Below are positions 1-10,811 of a stretch of 64,000 nt of DNA, one piece after another. The notes beneath the pieces are model-generated. The model was not told the origin of the DNA, made no database searches, and was given only the letters and a program-made list of their open reading frames with translations. The position numbers and the translations under genes were made by a program. How positions within the stretch are numbered: position 1 is the first letter of the stretch; each line of letters opens with the position of its first letter. The DNA is from Hylemonella gracilis str. Niagara R (GTDB lineage Bacteria > Pseudomonadota > Gammaproteobacteria > Burkholderiales > Burkholderiaceae_C). The stretch covers positions 1,679,165-1,743,164 of the forward strand of contig NZ_JEMG01000001.1 of the NCBI RefSeq assembly GCF_000600295.1, given 5' to 3'.

Positions 1-242
1 GTCCCAGCTTGTACGGCGCGCTGGGTGGATCAAGCGCGGGCGCGGTGGGGCTGGCCCTCGCGCTGATTTTTCTGACGGCGATGAGTATCGTCGGTGATCT
101 GGTCGAATCCCTGGTCAAGCGCAGCGCGGGCATGAAAGACAGCAGTGGCCTGCTGCCCGGCCATGGTGGCGTGCTGGACCGCGTCGACGCACTCCTGCCC
201 ACCTTGCCACTGGCCCTGATGCTGCAGAGCCTTGCTCACTGA
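1..242 (+). CDS. cdsA: Phosphatidate cytidylyltransferase, C-terminal part
   Basis: This is the 3' end of a gene that begins before the window. The visible 79 or so residues contain the CDP-diglyceride synthetase signature: an S-x-x-K-R stretch, then K-D-S-S, then LPGHGG and DRVD near the C-terminus. CdsA is an inner-membrane enzyme making CDP-diacylglycerol from phosphatidate and CTP, the branch point of phospholipid synthesis. A hydrophobic segment precedes the signature, as in the family. It is the first visible member of the envelope operon, 30 bases before ispC. The identity is secure although only the end is seen. Confidence 0.93.
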   Translation, partial: PSLYGALGGSSAGAVGLALALIFLTAMSIVGDLVESLVKRSAGMKDSSGLLPGHGGVLDRVDALLPTLPLALMLQSLAH

Positions 243-272
243 GCCTCGGCGGCGAATAGAACCTCCTGAATC

Positions 273-1481
273 ATGACCAAGCAACGCGTCGCCGTCCTCG
301 GCTCCACCGGGTCCATCGGCGTCAACACGCTCGACGTCCTGGCACGTCATCCTGACCGGTTCGAGGTCTACGCCTTGACCGCCGCCAGCCGGGTGGACGA
401 GATGCTGGCCCAGTGCGCGCGGTTTGCGCCGCGTTATGCCACCATGGCCGATCCGGTGGCTTGTCGGATGTTGGCCGACAGAATCAAGGCGGAGGGTTTG
501 TCCACGCAAGTGCTGAGTGGCGACGAAGCCTTGTGCCAGATTGCCGCGCATGAAGAGGTGGATGTGGTCATGGCTGCCATCGTGGGCGCGGCCGGCCTGG
601 CACCCTGTCTGGCGGCGGCGCGCGCGGGCAAGCGTTTGTTGCTGGCCAACAAGGAGGCCATCGTTGTTGGTGGCGCCTTGTTCATGGACGCGGTGCGCGA
701 GGGCGGGGCGCTTTTGTTGCCTATCGACAGTGAACATTCGGCCATCTTCCAGTGTCTGCCCGAGGACCGCGCGACCTGGTCGCAGCGTGTGGACCATATC
801 CTGCTGACTTCCTCGGGCGGGCCTTTTCGCGAGCGCGACCCGGCCACTTTTTCTGCGGTGACGCCTGAGCAGGCGGTGGCGCATCCCAACTTCGCGATGG
901 GACGCAAGATTTCCGTTGATTCCGCCACCATGATGAACAAGGCGCTGGAGGTGATCGAGGCCAAATGGTTGTTCGATCTTGCACCTGAACAGGTTCGCGT
1001 CTTGGTTCACCCGCAGCAGATCGTCCACTCGATGGTGGTGTGTCGCGACAATTCGGTGCTGGCCCAGCTCGGCACACCGGACATGCGAGTACCCATCGCC
1101 TACGGCTTGTCTTTTCCAGAGCGGATCGAGTCAGGCGCGGCGGCGCTTGATTTCGCGCGACTCGCCGCGGGTCTGAGTTTCCAGGCGCCCGACCACGCCC
1201 GCTATCCGGGCCTCGCGCTGGCTTGGGAGACTTTGCGGGCGCCGGCCGGCTCCACGGCCGTGCTCAATGCGGCCAACGAGGTCGCGGTGGCGGCATTTCT
1301 GGACCGGCGCATCCGTTTCGACCAGATCCACGCAGTGAACTTTTCGGTGCTTGACGGCATCACACCCGGATTGTCCGCCACCGCTCCCCCGGCTGCGCTG
1401 CAAGACCTATTGGCCCTGGACGCGCAAGCGCGTGCCGTGGCCGAGCAGTGCGTGCGGCGCCTGTCCCTGCAGGCTGCCTGA
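273..1481 (+). CDS. ispC: 1-deoxy-D-xylulose 5-phosphate reductoisomerase
   Basis: A 402-residue protein of the usual family length. It carries the NADPH-binding GSTGSIG motif at residues 10-16, the metal-binding stretch around IDSEHSAIFQCL, and the flexible-loop and C-terminal regions including MNKALEVIEA. The enzyme converts DXP to 2-C-methylerythritol 4-phosphate, the committed step of the cytoplasmic MEP isoprenoid pathway. The start is the first ATG after cdsA. The stop overlaps the ribosome binding site of rseP. Position between cdsA and rseP is the standard proteobacterial arrangement. Confidence 0.97.
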   Translation: MTKQRVAVLGSTGSIGVNTLDVLARHPDRFEVYALTAASRVDEMLAQCARFAPRYATMADPVACRMLADRIKAEGLSTQVLSGDEALCQIAAHEEVDVVMAAIVGAAGLAPCLAAARAGKRLLLANKEAIVVGGALFMDAVREGGALLLPIDSEHSAIFQCLPEDRATWSQRVDHILLTSSGGPFRERDPATFSAVTPEQAVAHPNFAMGRKISVDSATMMNKALEVIEAKWLFDLAPEQVRVLVHPQQIVHSMVVCRDNSVLAQLGTPDMRVPIAYGLSFPERIESGAAALDFARLAAGLSFQAPDHARYPGLALAWETLRAPAGSTAVLNAANEVAVAAFLDRRIRFDQIHAVNFSVLDGITPGLSATAPPAALQDLLALDAQARAVAEQCVRRLSLQAA

Positions 1482-1492
1482 AGGAATCTATC

Positions 1493-2881
1493 GTGTTGAC
1501 GATCGCCGCTTTTGTTCTTGCCCTGAGCTTGCTGATCGCCATCCATGAATACGGTCACTACCGCATGGCGGTGGCCTGTGGCGTGAAGGTACTGCGCTTT
1601 TCGATTGGTTTTGGCCCGGTTCTGCTGCGCTGGACCTCGCAAAAATCTGGCACGGAATTCGCGCTCAGCGCCTTGCCGCTCGGTGGCTACGTGAAGATGC
1701 TGGACGAGCGTGAAGCGCCTGTGGCCACGCAGGAGCGTCACCGGGCGTTCAATGTCCAACCGCTGCGATCGCGCGTGCTGATCGTCGCGGCGGGGCCGTT
1801 GGCCAACCTCGGTCTGGCCGTGCTGCTTTACGCCGTGCTCAATTGGGGCGGTGTGCAGATGGCCGTACCTGTGCTGGGCATGCCGGTGCCGGGCTCGATC
1901 GCAGAGCAGGCCGGTGTCGTTGGTGGCGAGCGGGTGTCCCGTGCCGGTTTCGATGCGCCAGACCTCGCACCCGATGACTTGCAATCCGTGCGATCGTTCG
2001 AAGACTTGACCTGGCTGCTGAGCCAGGCTGCGCTCGCGGGGCGTGATGTGCGCTTGCTGCTCGACGACGGCACCCAGCTTCGTCTGGGCTTGGCCCAGCT
2101 GAATGCGCGTGAGGTCGACGCGGACTTGTTCGAGCGCATCGGGCTGATGGCTCCGCTCAGCAAGCCGGAAATCGGTGATGTGCTGCCTGAGGGGGCGGCC
2201 CAGGCCGCAGGCCTGCGCACGGGAGACCTGGTGCTCAGCGTGGACGATCTGCCAGTGCGGGATAGTCGCCAGCTGCGGGAACTGATACGCGCGAGCGCGC
2301 CCGATGGGGTGGCCCAGGTTCAGCGCTGGCGCGTTGATCGGGCCGGGCAGTTTCTCGTGTTGGAGGTGCGACCCGATGTGGTCGTGCAGCCAGTAGGAGG
2401 CGCAGAGCAGCGCCAGGCTGGGCGGACCGTCGGAAGAATCGGCGCTTACATCGGTGCTCAGCCGGAAATGCTGACGGTGCGCTACGGCCCGCTCGAGGGC
2501 CTGTGGCAAGGCGTGGTCAAGACCTGGGACGTGTCGGCCATGACGCTCAAGACCTTGGGGCGCATGGTGATTGGTGAGGCGTCGCTGAAGAATCTAAGCG
2601 GCCCCTTGACGATTGCCGATTACGCGGGGCGTTCGGCCAGCCTGGGTTTGTCGGCTTACCTGTTGTTCCTAGCGCTGATCAGTGTGAGCCTGGGCGTGCT
2701 CAATCTGCTGCCGCTGCCGCTGCTGGACGGTGGGCACCTCATGTATTATCTCTGGGAGGGCCTGACGGGCCGACCGGTGTCCGAGGCCGGTCAGGCCAGA
2801 CTCCAGCGTGTCGGTGTCTTCGTGCTGGTGCTCATGATGTCCATTGCCCTGGTCAATGACGTCACCCGTCTATTCGGCTGA
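1493..2881 (+). CDS. rseP: Site-2 intramembrane zinc metalloprotease RseP
   Basis: A 462-residue membrane protease. From the GTG at 1493 the HExxH zinc motif (HEYGH) falls at residues 18-22 in the first membrane segment. Two PDZ-like regions follow, and the third metal ligand lies in the C-terminal LLDGG motif. RseP cleaves the anti-sigma factor RseA within the membrane to release sigma E. The GTG start is chosen because AAGGAA at 1481-1486 is correctly spaced and because upstream frame extension would run into ispC coding sequence. The neighbour bamA is typically a product of the same envelope-stress regulon. Confidence 0.95.
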   Translation: MLTIAAFVLALSLLIAIHEYGHYRMAVACGVKVLRFSIGFGPVLLRWTSQKSGTEFALSALPLGGYVKMLDEREAPVATQERHRAFNVQPLRSRVLIVAAGPLANLGLAVLLYAVLNWGGVQMAVPVLGMPVPGSIAEQAGVVGGERVSRAGFDAPDLAPDDLQSVRSFEDLTWLLSQAALAGRDVRLLLDDGTQLRLGLAQLNAREVDADLFERIGLMAPLSKPEIGDVLPEGAAQAAGLRTGDLVLSVDDLPVRDSRQLRELIRASAPDGVAQVQRWRVDRAGQFLVLEVRPDVVVQPVGGAEQRQAGRTVGRIGAYIGAQPEMLTVRYGPLEGLWQGVVKTWDVSAMTLKTLGRMVIGEASLKNLSGPLTIADYAGRSASLGLSAYLLFLALISVSLGVLNLLPLPLLDGGHLMYYLWEGLTGRPVSEAGQARLQRVGVFVLVLMMSIALVNDVTRLFG

Positions 2882-2934
2882 TAAGCACGGCTTGACTCCA
2901 AGAGGCCGACCTCCATCCCCTGACTGTTCTGTTG

Positions 2935-5253
2935 ATGCTGTTTCCTCGTTTTCGTTTGAGCACCTGGTTGCGACCGGTGGTCTTGCTGGCCTTGTGGTCG
3001 GCTCTTTTGATGGCGACGCCCGCGCGGGCCGTCGATCCCTTTACCATCCGCGACATTCAGGTGGAAGGTTTGCAGCGCGTCGAACCCGGCACCGTGTTCG
3101 CGTCGATGCCGCTGCGGATTGGGGACCGTTACGACGATGACAAAGGGGGGGCTTCGATCCGCGCGCTGTTTGCCCTGGGCCTGTTCACCGATGTGCGCCT
3201 CGAAGTGAAGGGCGAGGTTCTGGTGGTCGTGGTGGAGGAGCGCCCCACCGTGGCCAGCCTGGACTTCAACGGTGTGCGTGAGTTTGACCCGGCGGTGCTG
3301 ACGCAGGCGCTCAAGGACATCGGACTCGCGGAGGGGCGGCCTTTCGACAAAGCCCTGCTGGATCGCGCCGAGCAGGAGCTCAAGCGCCAGTACATCAACC
3401 GCAGTCTTTATGCGGCCGAGGTGGTCAGCACAGTCACGCCCACGGAACGCAATCGGGTGGCCTTGAGCTTCACCGTGAGCGAGGGTGAACCGGCCCAGAT
3501 CAGCGAGATTCGGATCGTCGGCAACAAGGTGTACCCGGAATCGACCTTGCGCAACCTCTTCGATCTGGACACCGGTAACTGGATGAGCTGGTACACCAAG
3601 TCCAATCGCTATTCGCGCGCCAAGCTGAACGCGGACTTGGAAACCTTGCGCTCGTATTACCTCGCACGCGGCTATCTGGAGTTTCGTGTCGATTCGACCC
3701 AGGTGGCCATGGCGCCGAACAAGCAGGAAATGACCATCACCATCAACGTGATCGAAGGCGAGCGCTTCATCGTGTCGGCGGTGCGTCTGGCGGGCAACTA
3801 CCTGGGGCGCGAGGACGAGTTCAAGACCTTGGTGACCATACGCCCCGGGGAGGCTTACAACGCCGATCAGGTTGCGGAGACCGTTCAGGCCTTTACCGAG
3901 CACTTCGGGCGATTCGGTTATGCCTTCGCGCGTGTGAACTCCCAACCCGAGATCGATCGCGCCACCAACCGCGTGGCTTTGGTGCTGAACGCGGAACCGG
4001 CGCGGCGTGCTTATGTGCGACGCGTCAACATCGCGGGCAACACACGCACGCGAGACGAGGTGATACGGCGTGAGCTGCGGCAGTATGAATCCGCCTGGTA
4101 TGACGGCGACAAGATACGCATGTCCCGCAATCGGGTGGACCGCCTTGGGTATTTTGAGCAGGTGGGCATCGAAACCACGGAGGTGCCGGGAACCGCCGAT
4201 CAGGTGGACCTGAACTTGACCGTCAAGGAGCGTCCCACGGGAAGCCTGACGCTGGGAGCCGGTTACTCCAGCAATGAAGGCTTGGGTCTGCAGTTCGGGA
4301 TCAATCAAAGCAATGCGTTTGGCAGCGGCAACTCGCTGGGTATCCAGCTGGACACCAGCGATTACAACCGCACCGTGGTCTTCAACACCACCAATCCCTA
4401 TTTCACCCAGGACGGGGTTTCACGTTCCTTCGATTTGTACGACCGGGTTTCCCGTCCTTACACGGACATCGATGCCTATTCCCTCGAGTCCCAGGGCGGC
4501 AGTCTGCGTTTTGGCCTGCCCTTGAGTGAACGTGACACGATTTACGTTGGGGGTGGCATCGAGCGCACCACCATCGTGGAGGGCGACTATCTGCCTACGG
4601 CCTATGAACGGCACATCGACGATTTTGGTCGCACCAGCACGGCCTATCCGCTCACACTGGGCTGGGGCCGCGACAACCGCGACAGTGCCCTGGTGCCTAC
4701 CGAGGGCAACTACCTGCGCGCTTCCTTGGAGTGGAGCCCCAGTTTCCTGGGTGGGGAAGTGCAGTATCTGCGCAGCACCTACCAATACCAGCACTACTTT
4801 CCGCTGACCAAGCAATACACCTTCGCGCTCAACAGTGACCTGGGCTGGGGCTTTTCGTTGGGTGATCGTCCATATCCGGTGTTCAAGAACTATTACGGGG
4901 GCGGTTTGGGCTCGGTGCGAGGTTTCGAGCCCGGCAGCCTGGGACCGAGGGATGAGGATACGGACCGCAGCTATGGTGGAGCGAAGAAGTTCAACCTGAA
5001 CTTCGAATTACAGGCGCCTTTCCCGGGGGCGGGCAATGATCGTACGCTGCGTGTTTATGCCTTCTATGACATGGGCAATGTCTACGGTCCGAACGAAAGC
5101 ATTGATCCGCAGGACTGGCGTTCCGGGGTGGGTTTGGGCCTGAGCTGGATTTCGCCCATGGGGCCCTTGCGCCTGGCGTATGCTTGGCCGGTGCGCAAGT
5201 TCGATGGCGATAGAATCCAACATCTCCAATTCCAGATCGGGACCTCATTCTGA
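2935..5253 (+). CDS. bamA: Outer membrane protein assembly factor BamA
   Basis: A 772-residue Omp85 protein. An N-terminal signal peptide appears to end after a P-A-R-A stretch near residue 32. Five POTRA repeats follow, then a C-terminal 16-stranded barrel. The Omp85 VRGF motif is at residues 661-664, and the chain ends in phenylalanine, the usual signal for outer membrane barrels. BamA is the core of the BAM complex that folds and inserts outer membrane proteins. An ATG at 2935 is preferred to the adjacent TTG at 2932. The stop overlaps the skp start as TGATG, so the two are probably translationally coupled. Confidence 0.97.
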   Translation: MLFPRFRLSTWLRPVVLLALWSALLMATPARAVDPFTIRDIQVEGLQRVEPGTVFASMPLRIGDRYDDDKGGASIRALFALGLFTDVRLEVKGEVLVVVVEERPTVASLDFNGVREFDPAVLTQALKDIGLAEGRPFDKALLDRAEQELKRQYINRSLYAAEVVSTVTPTERNRVALSFTVSEGEPAQISEIRIVGNKVYPESTLRNLFDLDTGNWMSWYTKSNRYSRAKLNADLETLRSYYLARGYLEFRVDSTQVAMAPNKQEMTITINVIEGERFIVSAVRLAGNYLGREDEFKTLVTIRPGEAYNADQVAETVQAFTEHFGRFGYAFARVNSQPEIDRATNRVALVLNAEPARRAYVRRVNIAGNTRTRDEVIRRELRQYESAWYDGDKIRMSRNRVDRLGYFEQVGIETTEVPGTADQVDLNLTVKERPTGSLTLGAGYSSNEGLGLQFGINQSNAFGSGNSLGIQLDTSDYNRTVVFNTTNPYFTQDGVSRSFDLYDRVSRPYTDIDAYSLESQGGSLRFGLPLSERDTIYVGGGIERTTIVEGDYLPTAYERHIDDFGRTSTAYPLTLGWGRDNRDSALVPTEGNYLRASLEWSPSFLGGEVQYLRSTYQYQHYFPLTKQYTFALNSDLGWGFSLGDRPYPVFKNYYGGGLGSVRGFEPGSLGPRDEDTDRSYGGAKKFNLNFELQAPFPGAGNDRTLRVYAFYDMGNVYGPNESIDPQDWRSGVGLGLSWISPMGPLRLAYAWPVRKFDGDRIQHLQFQIGTSF

Positions 5254-5777
5254 TGAAGCTGCGCCTATCCTTTGTCGCCTATTTCTTGGTCGTCAGCGCG
5301 GGCCTGATGGGGCTTGTCAGCGCGCCGGCCTCTGCCCAACAGTTTCGCCTGGGCTACGTGAATCTGGACCGCATCATCAAGGAAGCCGCGCCGGCCAAGA
5401 ATGCGCAAGCACGCCTTGAGCAGGAATTCTCCAAGCGCGAGAAGGAACTGCAGGCGCAGGGCGGTGCACTCAAGGCGCGTGCCGACCAGTTCGAGCGTGA
5501 AGCGCCCACCTTGTCTGACAGCCAGCGCCTGACCCGTCAGAGGGAACTGGCTGACATGGACCGTGACTTCCAGCGCAACCGTCGCGAGTTCCAGGAAGAC
5601 CTGAGTCGCCGCCGCAATGAAGAGTTGCAGCAGGTGTTCGAGCGGGCCAATCGCGTCGTCAAGCAGGTCGCCGACACAGAGAAGTACGACCTCATCCTGC
5701 AGGAGGCGGTGTATGTCAATCCCAAGCATGACATCACCGACAAGGTCATCCAGGCCTTGAACGCCAGCAGCAAATAA
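5253..5777 (+). CDS. skp: Periplasmic chaperone Skp (OmpH family)
   Basis: A 174-residue secreted protein. The signal peptide runs to about residue 28 (A-S-A just before the mature QQ). The mature part begins with the family's LGYVNLDRI strand, then long charged helices rich in Arg, Glu and Gln that form the tentacles of the trimeric chaperone. Skp holds unfolded outer membrane proteins in the periplasm for delivery to BamA. It overlaps the bamA stop by one base and is followed 26 bases later by lpxD, the conserved order. Confidence 0.94.
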   Translation: MKLRLSFVAYFLVVSAGLMGLVSAPASAQQFRLGYVNLDRIIKEAAPAKNAQARLEQEFSKREKELQAQGGALKARADQFEREAPTLSDSQRLTRQRELADMDRDFQRNRREFQEDLSRRRNEELQQVFERANRVVKQVADTEKYDLILQEAVYVNPKHDITDKVIQALNASSK

Positions 5778-5803
5778 GACCTGCCACGCGCACAGCGTCA
5801 CGC

Positions 5804-6847
5804 ATGGGGCATGTTGTCTTACGTTTGGCAGACATCGTCGAACAACTCGGGGGCGAGTTGCACGGCGATGGCGAACTGCGGATCGAGGGGCTCGCGCCGC
5901 TGGAATCGGCCGACGTCCATTCCCTGAGTTTCCTCAGCAGCGCCAAGTACCGTTCTCAACTCGCGACGACCCAGGCGGCGTGTGTCGTCGTCACGCCCAC
6001 CATGCGCGATGAGGCCTTGGCGCGATCACTTCCAGGGCGCTCCGGTGGGGCTGCTTGCATTATCACGCCCGACCCGTATCACTATTTTGCCCGCCTGACT
6101 CAGCTCTGGCAGCGTGCGCGCAGGGCCAACATGCCGGCTGGCGCGCGCATCCATCCAAGCGCGGTGGTGGATGCCGAAGCCGATGTCGACCCCACTGCCG
6201 TGATTGGGCCGTTGTGCGTGGTCGAGCGCGGCGCGAAGATCGGCGCGCACACATGGTTGAAGTCCCGCGTGACCGTGGGTGAAGACTGCGTGATCGGCGC
6301 GCGCTGCATTCTGCACTCAGGCGTGGTCATCGGGGCCGATGGTTTCGGCTTCGCGCCGGTTCGAGCCGAGGATGGTACGCGCTGGGAAAAAATCGAACAG
6401 CTTGGCGCCGTGCGTATCGGCGACGATGTGGAGATCGGCGCGAATACCTGTATCGACCGGGGCGCGCTTGCGGACACCGTGATCGAGGACGGCGTCAAGC
6501 TCGACAACCTGATCCAGATCGCGCACAACGTGCGCGTGGGTCGCAACACGGCCATGGCGGCTTGCGTGGGCGTTGCGGGCAGCGCCATCATCGGCGCGAA
6601 CTGCACCATCGGTGGTGGCTCGGGCGTGGCCGGGCACTTGACCCTGGCCGACAACGTGCATGTGTCCGCCTTTTCGCTGGTCTCCCGAGCTCTGCACAAG
6701 CCAGGACATTACACGGGGGCCTTTCCCCTGGATGATCACGCTTCCTGGGAAAAGAACGCCGCCGCCCTCAGGCAGCTCTCGACTCTGCGCACCCGTCTGC
6801 GTGCGCTGGAAAAGACGCGTGGCCCCGAAGCGAACGATGAGAATTAA
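5804..6847 (+). CDS. lpxD: UDP-3-O-(3-hydroxyacyl)glucosamine N-acyltransferase
   Basis: A 347-residue left-handed beta-helix acyltransferase. The N-terminal uridine-binding domain covers about residues 1-100 and is followed by many hexapeptide repeats with I/V every sixth residue. The catalytic histidine is His241 in the QIAHNVRVG stretch. LpxD adds the second 3-hydroxyacyl chain from acyl-ACP in lipid A synthesis. It precedes fabZ by 24 bases. A purine-rich stretch before fabZ indicates continued operon translation. Confidence 0.96.
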   Translation: MGHVVLRLADIVEQLGGELHGDGELRIEGLAPLESADVHSLSFLSSAKYRSQLATTQAACVVVTPTMRDEALARSLPGRSGGAACIITPDPYHYFARLTQLWQRARRANMPAGARIHPSAVVDAEADVDPTAVIGPLCVVERGAKIGAHTWLKSRVTVGEDCVIGARCILHSGVVIGADGFGFAPVRAEDGTRWEKIEQLGAVRIGDDVEIGANTCIDRGALADTVIEDGVKLDNLIQIAHNVRVGRNTAMAACVGVAGSAIIGANCTIGGGSGVAGHLTLADNVHVSAFSLVSRALHKPGHYTGAFPLDDHASWEKNAAALRQLSTLRTRLRALEKTRGPEANDEN

Positions 6848-6871
6848 AGGAACTCCGAGAGGAAAACAAGA

Positions 6872-7339
6872 ATGAGCGAATCCACCACCGATCTGACCCG
6901 ACTGGACATTCACCAGATTCTCAAACTGTTGCCGCACCGCTACCCCATCCTCTTGGTGGACCGTGTGCTCGAGTTGGAGAAGGGCAAGCGCATCAAGGCC
7001 CTCAAGAACGTGACCATGAACGAAGAGTTTTTCAATGGGCACTTCCCAAGCCGGCCCGTGATGCCGGGCGTGCTGCAGATCGAGGCTTTGGCGCAGGCCG
7101 CGGCCTTGCTGTCCTTCGTCTCGAACAATGTCGAGCAGGACGGCAAGAGCATCTATTACTTCGCCGGCATTGACGGAGCGCGCTTCAAGCGACCGGTGGA
7201 GCCGGGTGACCAACTGGTTCTCGAGGTCGAGCTGGAGCGGGCCAAGGCCGGCATCTACAAATTCAAGGCCTGGGCGACCGTCGACGGCGAGCGCGCCGTC
7301 GAGGCCGAGATCATGTGCACCATGCGTCGCGTCGAGTGA
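6872..7339 (+). CDS. fabZ: 3-hydroxyacyl-ACP dehydratase FabZ
   Basis: A 155-residue hot-dog fold dehydratase. The family motif HRYPILLVD is at residues 22-30. The catalytic pair is His57 (in NGHFP) and Glu71 (in GVLQIEA). FabZ dehydrates 3-hydroxyacyl-ACP in fatty acid elongation. It competes with LpxA and LpxD for the same substrate, which explains its place in the lipid A operon. A GAGAGG sequence lies just upstream of the ATG. Length and motifs are normal. Confidence 0.97.
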   Translation: MSESTTDLTRLDIHQILKLLPHRYPILLVDRVLELEKGKRIKALKNVTMNEEFFNGHFPSRPVMPGVLQIEALAQAAALLSFVSNNVEQDGKSIYYFAGIDGARFKRPVEPGDQLVLEVELERAKAGIYKFKAWATVDGERAVEAEIMCTMRRVE

Positions 7340-7376
7340 GGCTGGACAGCACCATGAAGCGGGAGTACCGGGCAGC

Positions 7377-8165
7377 ATGAGTCGCATCCATCCGACCGCC
7401 ATCATCGATCCGAAAGCCGAGCTGGACACCACGGTCGAGGTCGGGCCCTATGCCGTGATCGGACCGAATGTGAAGATCGGCGCGGGGACCCAGGTTGGCC
7501 CGCATTGCGTGGTCGAGGGTCACACCACAATCGGGCGTGACAATCAATTCTTCCAGTTCGGCTCCATCGGCGCCGCGCCGCAGGACAAGAAATACGCAGG
7601 CGAACCGACCGAGCTGCGCATCGGCGACCGCAATGTGATTCGCGAGTTCTGCACCTTCAACACCGGCACCACGCAGGATGCGGGCGTCACGCAGATTGGC
7701 AATGACAACTGGATCATGGCCTATGTGCATGTCGCGCACGATTGCGTCATCGGCGACCACAGCACCATCGCCAACAACGCCACCTTCGCTGGGCATGTGC
7801 GGGTGGGTGACTGGGTGACGGTTGGCGGGCTCACGGGCGTGCTGCAGCGCATGCGCATCGGTGCCCACGCGATGGTCGGCTTTGCTAGCCACATCAACAA
7901 GGATGTGCCTCCTTTCATGGTGGTGGATGGCCACCCGCTGGAAGTGCGTGGCGTCAATCTCACGGGCCTGAAGCGGCGCGAGTTCTCGGACACGCGCGTG
8001 AGGGCCATCCGCGAGATGCACAAGCTGCTTTACCGCCAAGACCTGACCTTGGAACAGTCGCGCGCGGGCATCCAGGCCTTGGCCCAGATCTCATCCGAGG
8101 TGGCTGCCGACGTGGCCTTGATGGATGATTTTCTGGCCAGCAGCGCTGCGGGGATTGCGCGTTGA
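7377..8165 (+). CDS. lpxA: UDP-N-acetylglucosamine O-acyltransferase
   Basis: A 262-residue hexapeptide-repeat acyltransferase catalysing the first step of lipid A synthesis, transfer of a 3-hydroxyacyl chain from ACP to UDP-GlcNAc. The start ATG at 7377 gives the standard N-terminus (S-R-I-H-P-T-A). An open frame further upstream overlaps fabZ and is not part of the gene. The catalytic histidine is His121 in VAHDC. The helical C-terminal domain begins near residue 190. Its TGA overlaps the TTG start of lpxB. Confidence 0.97.
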   Translation: MSRIHPTAIIDPKAELDTTVEVGPYAVIGPNVKIGAGTQVGPHCVVEGHTTIGRDNQFFQFGSIGAAPQDKKYAGEPTELRIGDRNVIREFCTFNTGTTQDAGVTQIGNDNWIMAYVHVAHDCVIGDHSTIANNATFAGHVRVGDWVTVGGLTGVLQRMRIGAHAMVGFASHINKDVPPFMVVDGHPLEVRGVNLTGLKRREFSDTRVRAIREMHKLLYRQDLTLEQSRAGIQALAQISSEVAADVALMDDFLASSAAGIAR

Positions 8166-9316
8166 AGACCGTGGCGATGGTGGCTGGGGAGGCCTCCGGC
8201 GACCTGCTGGCAGGTTTGCTGCTCGACGGATTACAGGCCCGCTGGCCCCAAGTGCGCAAGCAGGGCTCCATGGTGGGTATCGGTGGACCGCAAATGCTGC
8301 GACGCGGTTTCGAGGCCTGGTGGCCGAGCGAGAAGCTGGCCGTCAGTGGTTATGTCGAGGTGTTGCGCCGCTACCGTGAATTGGTTGGCATCCGTGACCA
8401 GCTGCGGCAACGCCTGTTGCGGGAGCGGCCCGATGTCTTCATCGGTGTTGATGCGCCCGACTTCAACCTCGATCTCGAACGAAGCCTGCGTGAAGCTGGT
8501 ATCAAGACCGCGCATTTTGTCTGTCCTTCCGTCTGGGCTTGGCGACCCGAGCGGGTGCACAAGATCAAGACCAGCGTGGACCATGTGCTGTGCATCTTCC
8601 CCTTCGAGGTCGAACTCCTCGCACAGCATGGCATTGCCGCGACCTATGTGGGGCATCCACTCGCCAACGTGATTCCCCGGGTGCCTGACCGCGCGGCGGC
8701 GCGCGCCGTGCTGGGTTTGCCTGACGATGCCCCTGTTGTCGCCGTGTTACCGGGCAGCCGGGCCAGCGAGGTCAAGCATCTGGCCGCTCGCTTCCTCCAG
8801 GCCGCTGCGCTGATGCACCAGGTGCGGCCCGATTTGCACATCGTCGTGCCCGCCGCGCCGGGTCGCCGGGCGGCGATCGAGCAGGTGGCTCGGCAAGTGT
8901 TTGGCGGGCGTGGGATAGAGAATTGCCACATCCTCGATGGAAAGTCCCACCAGGCCCTGGCCGCCTGCGACGTGACGTTGATTGCCAGCGGCACGGCCAC
9001 GTTGGAAGCAGCCTTGTACAAGCGGCCCATGGTCATCGCCTACGCGGTCCATTGGCTCACGGCCTGGATCATGAGGGGCAAGAAGCTGCAGCCCTGGATC
9101 GGCCTGCCCAACATCCTCTGTCGCGATTTTGTTGTCCCCGAATTGCTGCAAGAAGAGGCGCAACCGGAACAACTGGCAGCCGCCACCCTGGCCTGGTTGG
9201 ACGACCCGGCGCGTGTCGCGGCACTGCAAGCCCGCTTCGACGCCCTGCATGCCGAATTGCAGCGCGACACACCGACCCTGGCTGCCGATGCGATCGCCCA
9301 GATCCTCCCGGCTTGA
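8162..9316 (+). CDS. lpxB: Lipid-A-disaccharide synthase
   Basis: A 384-residue GT-B glycosyltransferase (family GT19) that joins UDP-diacylglucosamine and lipid X to make the lipid A disaccharide at the inner membrane. The N-terminal VAGEASGD motif and the PGSRASEV motif of the nucleotide-binding half are present. The TTG start at 8162 gives the normal spacing to VAGEASGD and overlaps the lpxA stop as TTGA. GTG 8171 or ATG 8177 would cut into the conserved N-terminus and are less likely. Confidence 0.95.
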   Translation: MKTVAMVAGEASGDLLAGLLLDGLQARWPQVRKQGSMVGIGGPQMLRRGFEAWWPSEKLAVSGYVEVLRRYRELVGIRDQLRQRLLRERPDVFIGVDAPDFNLDLERSLREAGIKTAHFVCPSVWAWRPERVHKIKTSVDHVLCIFPFEVELLAQHGIAATYVGHPLANVIPRVPDRAAARAVLGLPDDAPVVAVLPGSRASEVKHLAARFLQAAALMHQVRPDLHIVVPAAPGRRAAIEQVARQVFGGRGIENCHILDGKSHQALAACDVTLIASGTATLEAALYKRPMVIAYAVHWLTAWIMRGKKLQPWIGLPNILCRDFVVPELLQEEAQPEQLAAATLAWLDDPARVAALQARFDALHAELQRDTPTLAADAIAQILPA

Positions 9317-9353
9317 CCGCACGCAGGCCGCACAAGCTGCTCAGACCCGGCTG

Positions 9354-9944
9354 ATGTGGGACACGCCTGGCCTGCTGGCCGGTGTGGACGAGGCCGGGCG
9401 AGGTCCGTTGGCCGGACCGGTGGTGGCCGCTGCTGTCATCCTGGACGAATTGAACCCGATCGAAGGACTGGCGGATTCCAAGAAGCTCACTTCCGCGCGG
9501 CGGGAACGGCTGTACGACGAGATCCGGGCCAAGGCTTTGTGCTGCGTCGTGGCCGAGGCCAGCGTGGAGGAGATCGATGCCATGAACATTCTGCAGGCGA
9601 CATTGCTGGCGATGCGGCGTGCCGTCGAGGGCTTGCGCTTGAAACCGGCCAAGGTGCTGGTGGATGGCAATCAGCTGCCGCGCCTGTCCGTGCTGGCCGA
9701 GTCGGTGGTGAAAGGGGATGCCCTGGTGCCGGCGATCTCGGCTGCGTCGATCCTCGCCAAGGTGCACCGCGATCGCTGGTGTCTGGACTATGACCGTGAG
9801 TTCCCTCAGTACGGTTTTGCCGCGCACAAAGGGTATGGCACGGAGGTGCATCTGGCTGCCTTGCGCGCGCATGGGGCCTGCCCGCAGCATCGGCGCTCGT
9901 TCGCTCCGGTGGCGCAAGTGATGCACGCCGGGAGCGCATCGTGA
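9354..9944 (+). CDS. rnhB: Ribonuclease HII
   Basis: A 196-residue RNase HII, which removes RNA and misincorporated ribonucleotides from RNA-DNA hybrids. The N-terminal [13 protein letters not shown] motif carries the first catalytic Asp and Glu, and the DSKKL and GYGT stretches are conserved. ATG 9354 is chosen because the conserved domain starts eight residues later and because no better initiation codon lies between the lpxB stop and this point. The lpxB-rnhB order is standard. The TGA overlaps the GTG start of the next gene. Confidence 0.95.
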   Translation: MWDTPGLLAGVDEAGRGPLAGPVVAAAVILDELNPIEGLADSKKLTSARRERLYDEIRAKALCCVVAEASVEEIDAMNILQATLLAMRRAVEGLRLKPAKVLVDGNQLPRLSVLAESVVKGDALVPAISAASILAKVHRDRWCLDYDREFPQYGFAAHKGYGTEVHLAALRAHGACPQHRRSFAPVAQVMHAGSAS

Positions 9945-10756
9945 GCCTGTCCCAGGCCCAGCACATCAGCTCGCGCGACAACCCCTTGCTCAAGGAGTTG
10001 CGCCGGCTGGCGCAGGACAACACGGCCTACCGCAAGTCCGGTCCGGCCGGGCGGGTCTGGGTCGAGGGCGACCACCTCACGCGCGCAGCCTTGCTGCGCG
10101 GCTGGCGGCCGGCGCTGGTCGTGCTGGCTGAATCGGCCTGGCCGCGTTGGGGTGGGGAGTTCGGCGATGCAAGCCGCACTGGCGCTGAGCGCACCGTGCT
10201 GCTGCCCGATGTCTTGTTTGCCGGCATCAGCGGTCTGGAATCGTTCGCGCCCGCACAGGGCCTGGGTCTGGTGCTGGACCTGCCCGCCGACTCGGCTGTC
10301 CAGCCCGGACTGTCCGGCGTCGTCCTGGACCGCGTGCAGGACGCCGGCAATGTCGGCTCAATCCTGCGCAGTGCCGCTGCCTTCGGCTGCGCTCAGGTGC
10401 TGGCCCTCAAAGGCACGGCAGCGCTGTGGAGCCCCAAGGTGCTGCGTGCAGGCATGGGAGCGCACTTTGGCCTGCATCTGGTCGAGGGCCTGGCGGAGGA
10501 CGATCTGGCTGCTTTGCAGCTCCCCCTGCTTGTGACCAGTTCCCACCAGGGTGAGCTCCTGCATCGCGCCCGTTTGCCCTGGCCTTGCGCCTGGGTCTTG
10601 GGCCACGAAGGGCAAGGCGTGGGGGAGGCCTTGATGGCGCGCGCGGCGCTCAAGCTGCGGATCGCCCAACCGGGTGGCGAGGAGTCACTCAACGTGGCGG
10701 CCGCTGCGGCCATCTGCCTGCACGCCAGCGCCTTGTCTGGTCCTGAGCTGTCCTGA
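9941..10756 (+). CDS. TrmH (SpoU)-family RNA 2'-O-methyltransferase
   Basis: A 271-residue SPOUT-class methyltransferase. An N-terminal substrate-binding region includes the [13 protein letters not shown] start typical of 23S rRNA methyltransferases of this family. The C-terminal knotted domain shows [12 protein letters not shown], then G-H-E-G-Q-G-V and S-L-N-V-A, the three SpoU motifs. It probably methylates ribose in rRNA; the exact nucleotide cannot be told. The GTG start overlaps the rnhB stop (GTGA), so it is the last gene of the operon, followed by a terminator. Confidence 0.88.
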   Translation: MSLSQAQHISSRDNPLLKELRRLAQDNTAYRKSGPAGRVWVEGDHLTRAALLRGWRPALVVLAESAWPRWGGEFGDASRTGAERTVLLPDVLFAGISGLESFAPAQGLGLVLDLPADSAVQPGLSGVVLDRVQDAGNVGSILRSAAAFGCAQVLALKGTAALWSPKVLRAGMGAHFGLHLVEGLAEDDLAALQLPLLVTSSHQGELLHRARLPWPCAWVLGHEGQGVGEALMARAALKLRIAQPGGEESLNVAAAAAICLHASALSGPELS

Positions 10757-10811
10757 GCTGGGTCCGTTTTCACGAACCTGGCCTTTCTTCCCGTGCTGTG
10801 AAAAATGCATG

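Noticed and set aside
2180-2220. CTGAGGGGGCGGCCC in rseP as a second copy of the palindromic element
   Set aside because: The residues there fit the normal PDZ sequence, and the flanking blocks of the element are missing.
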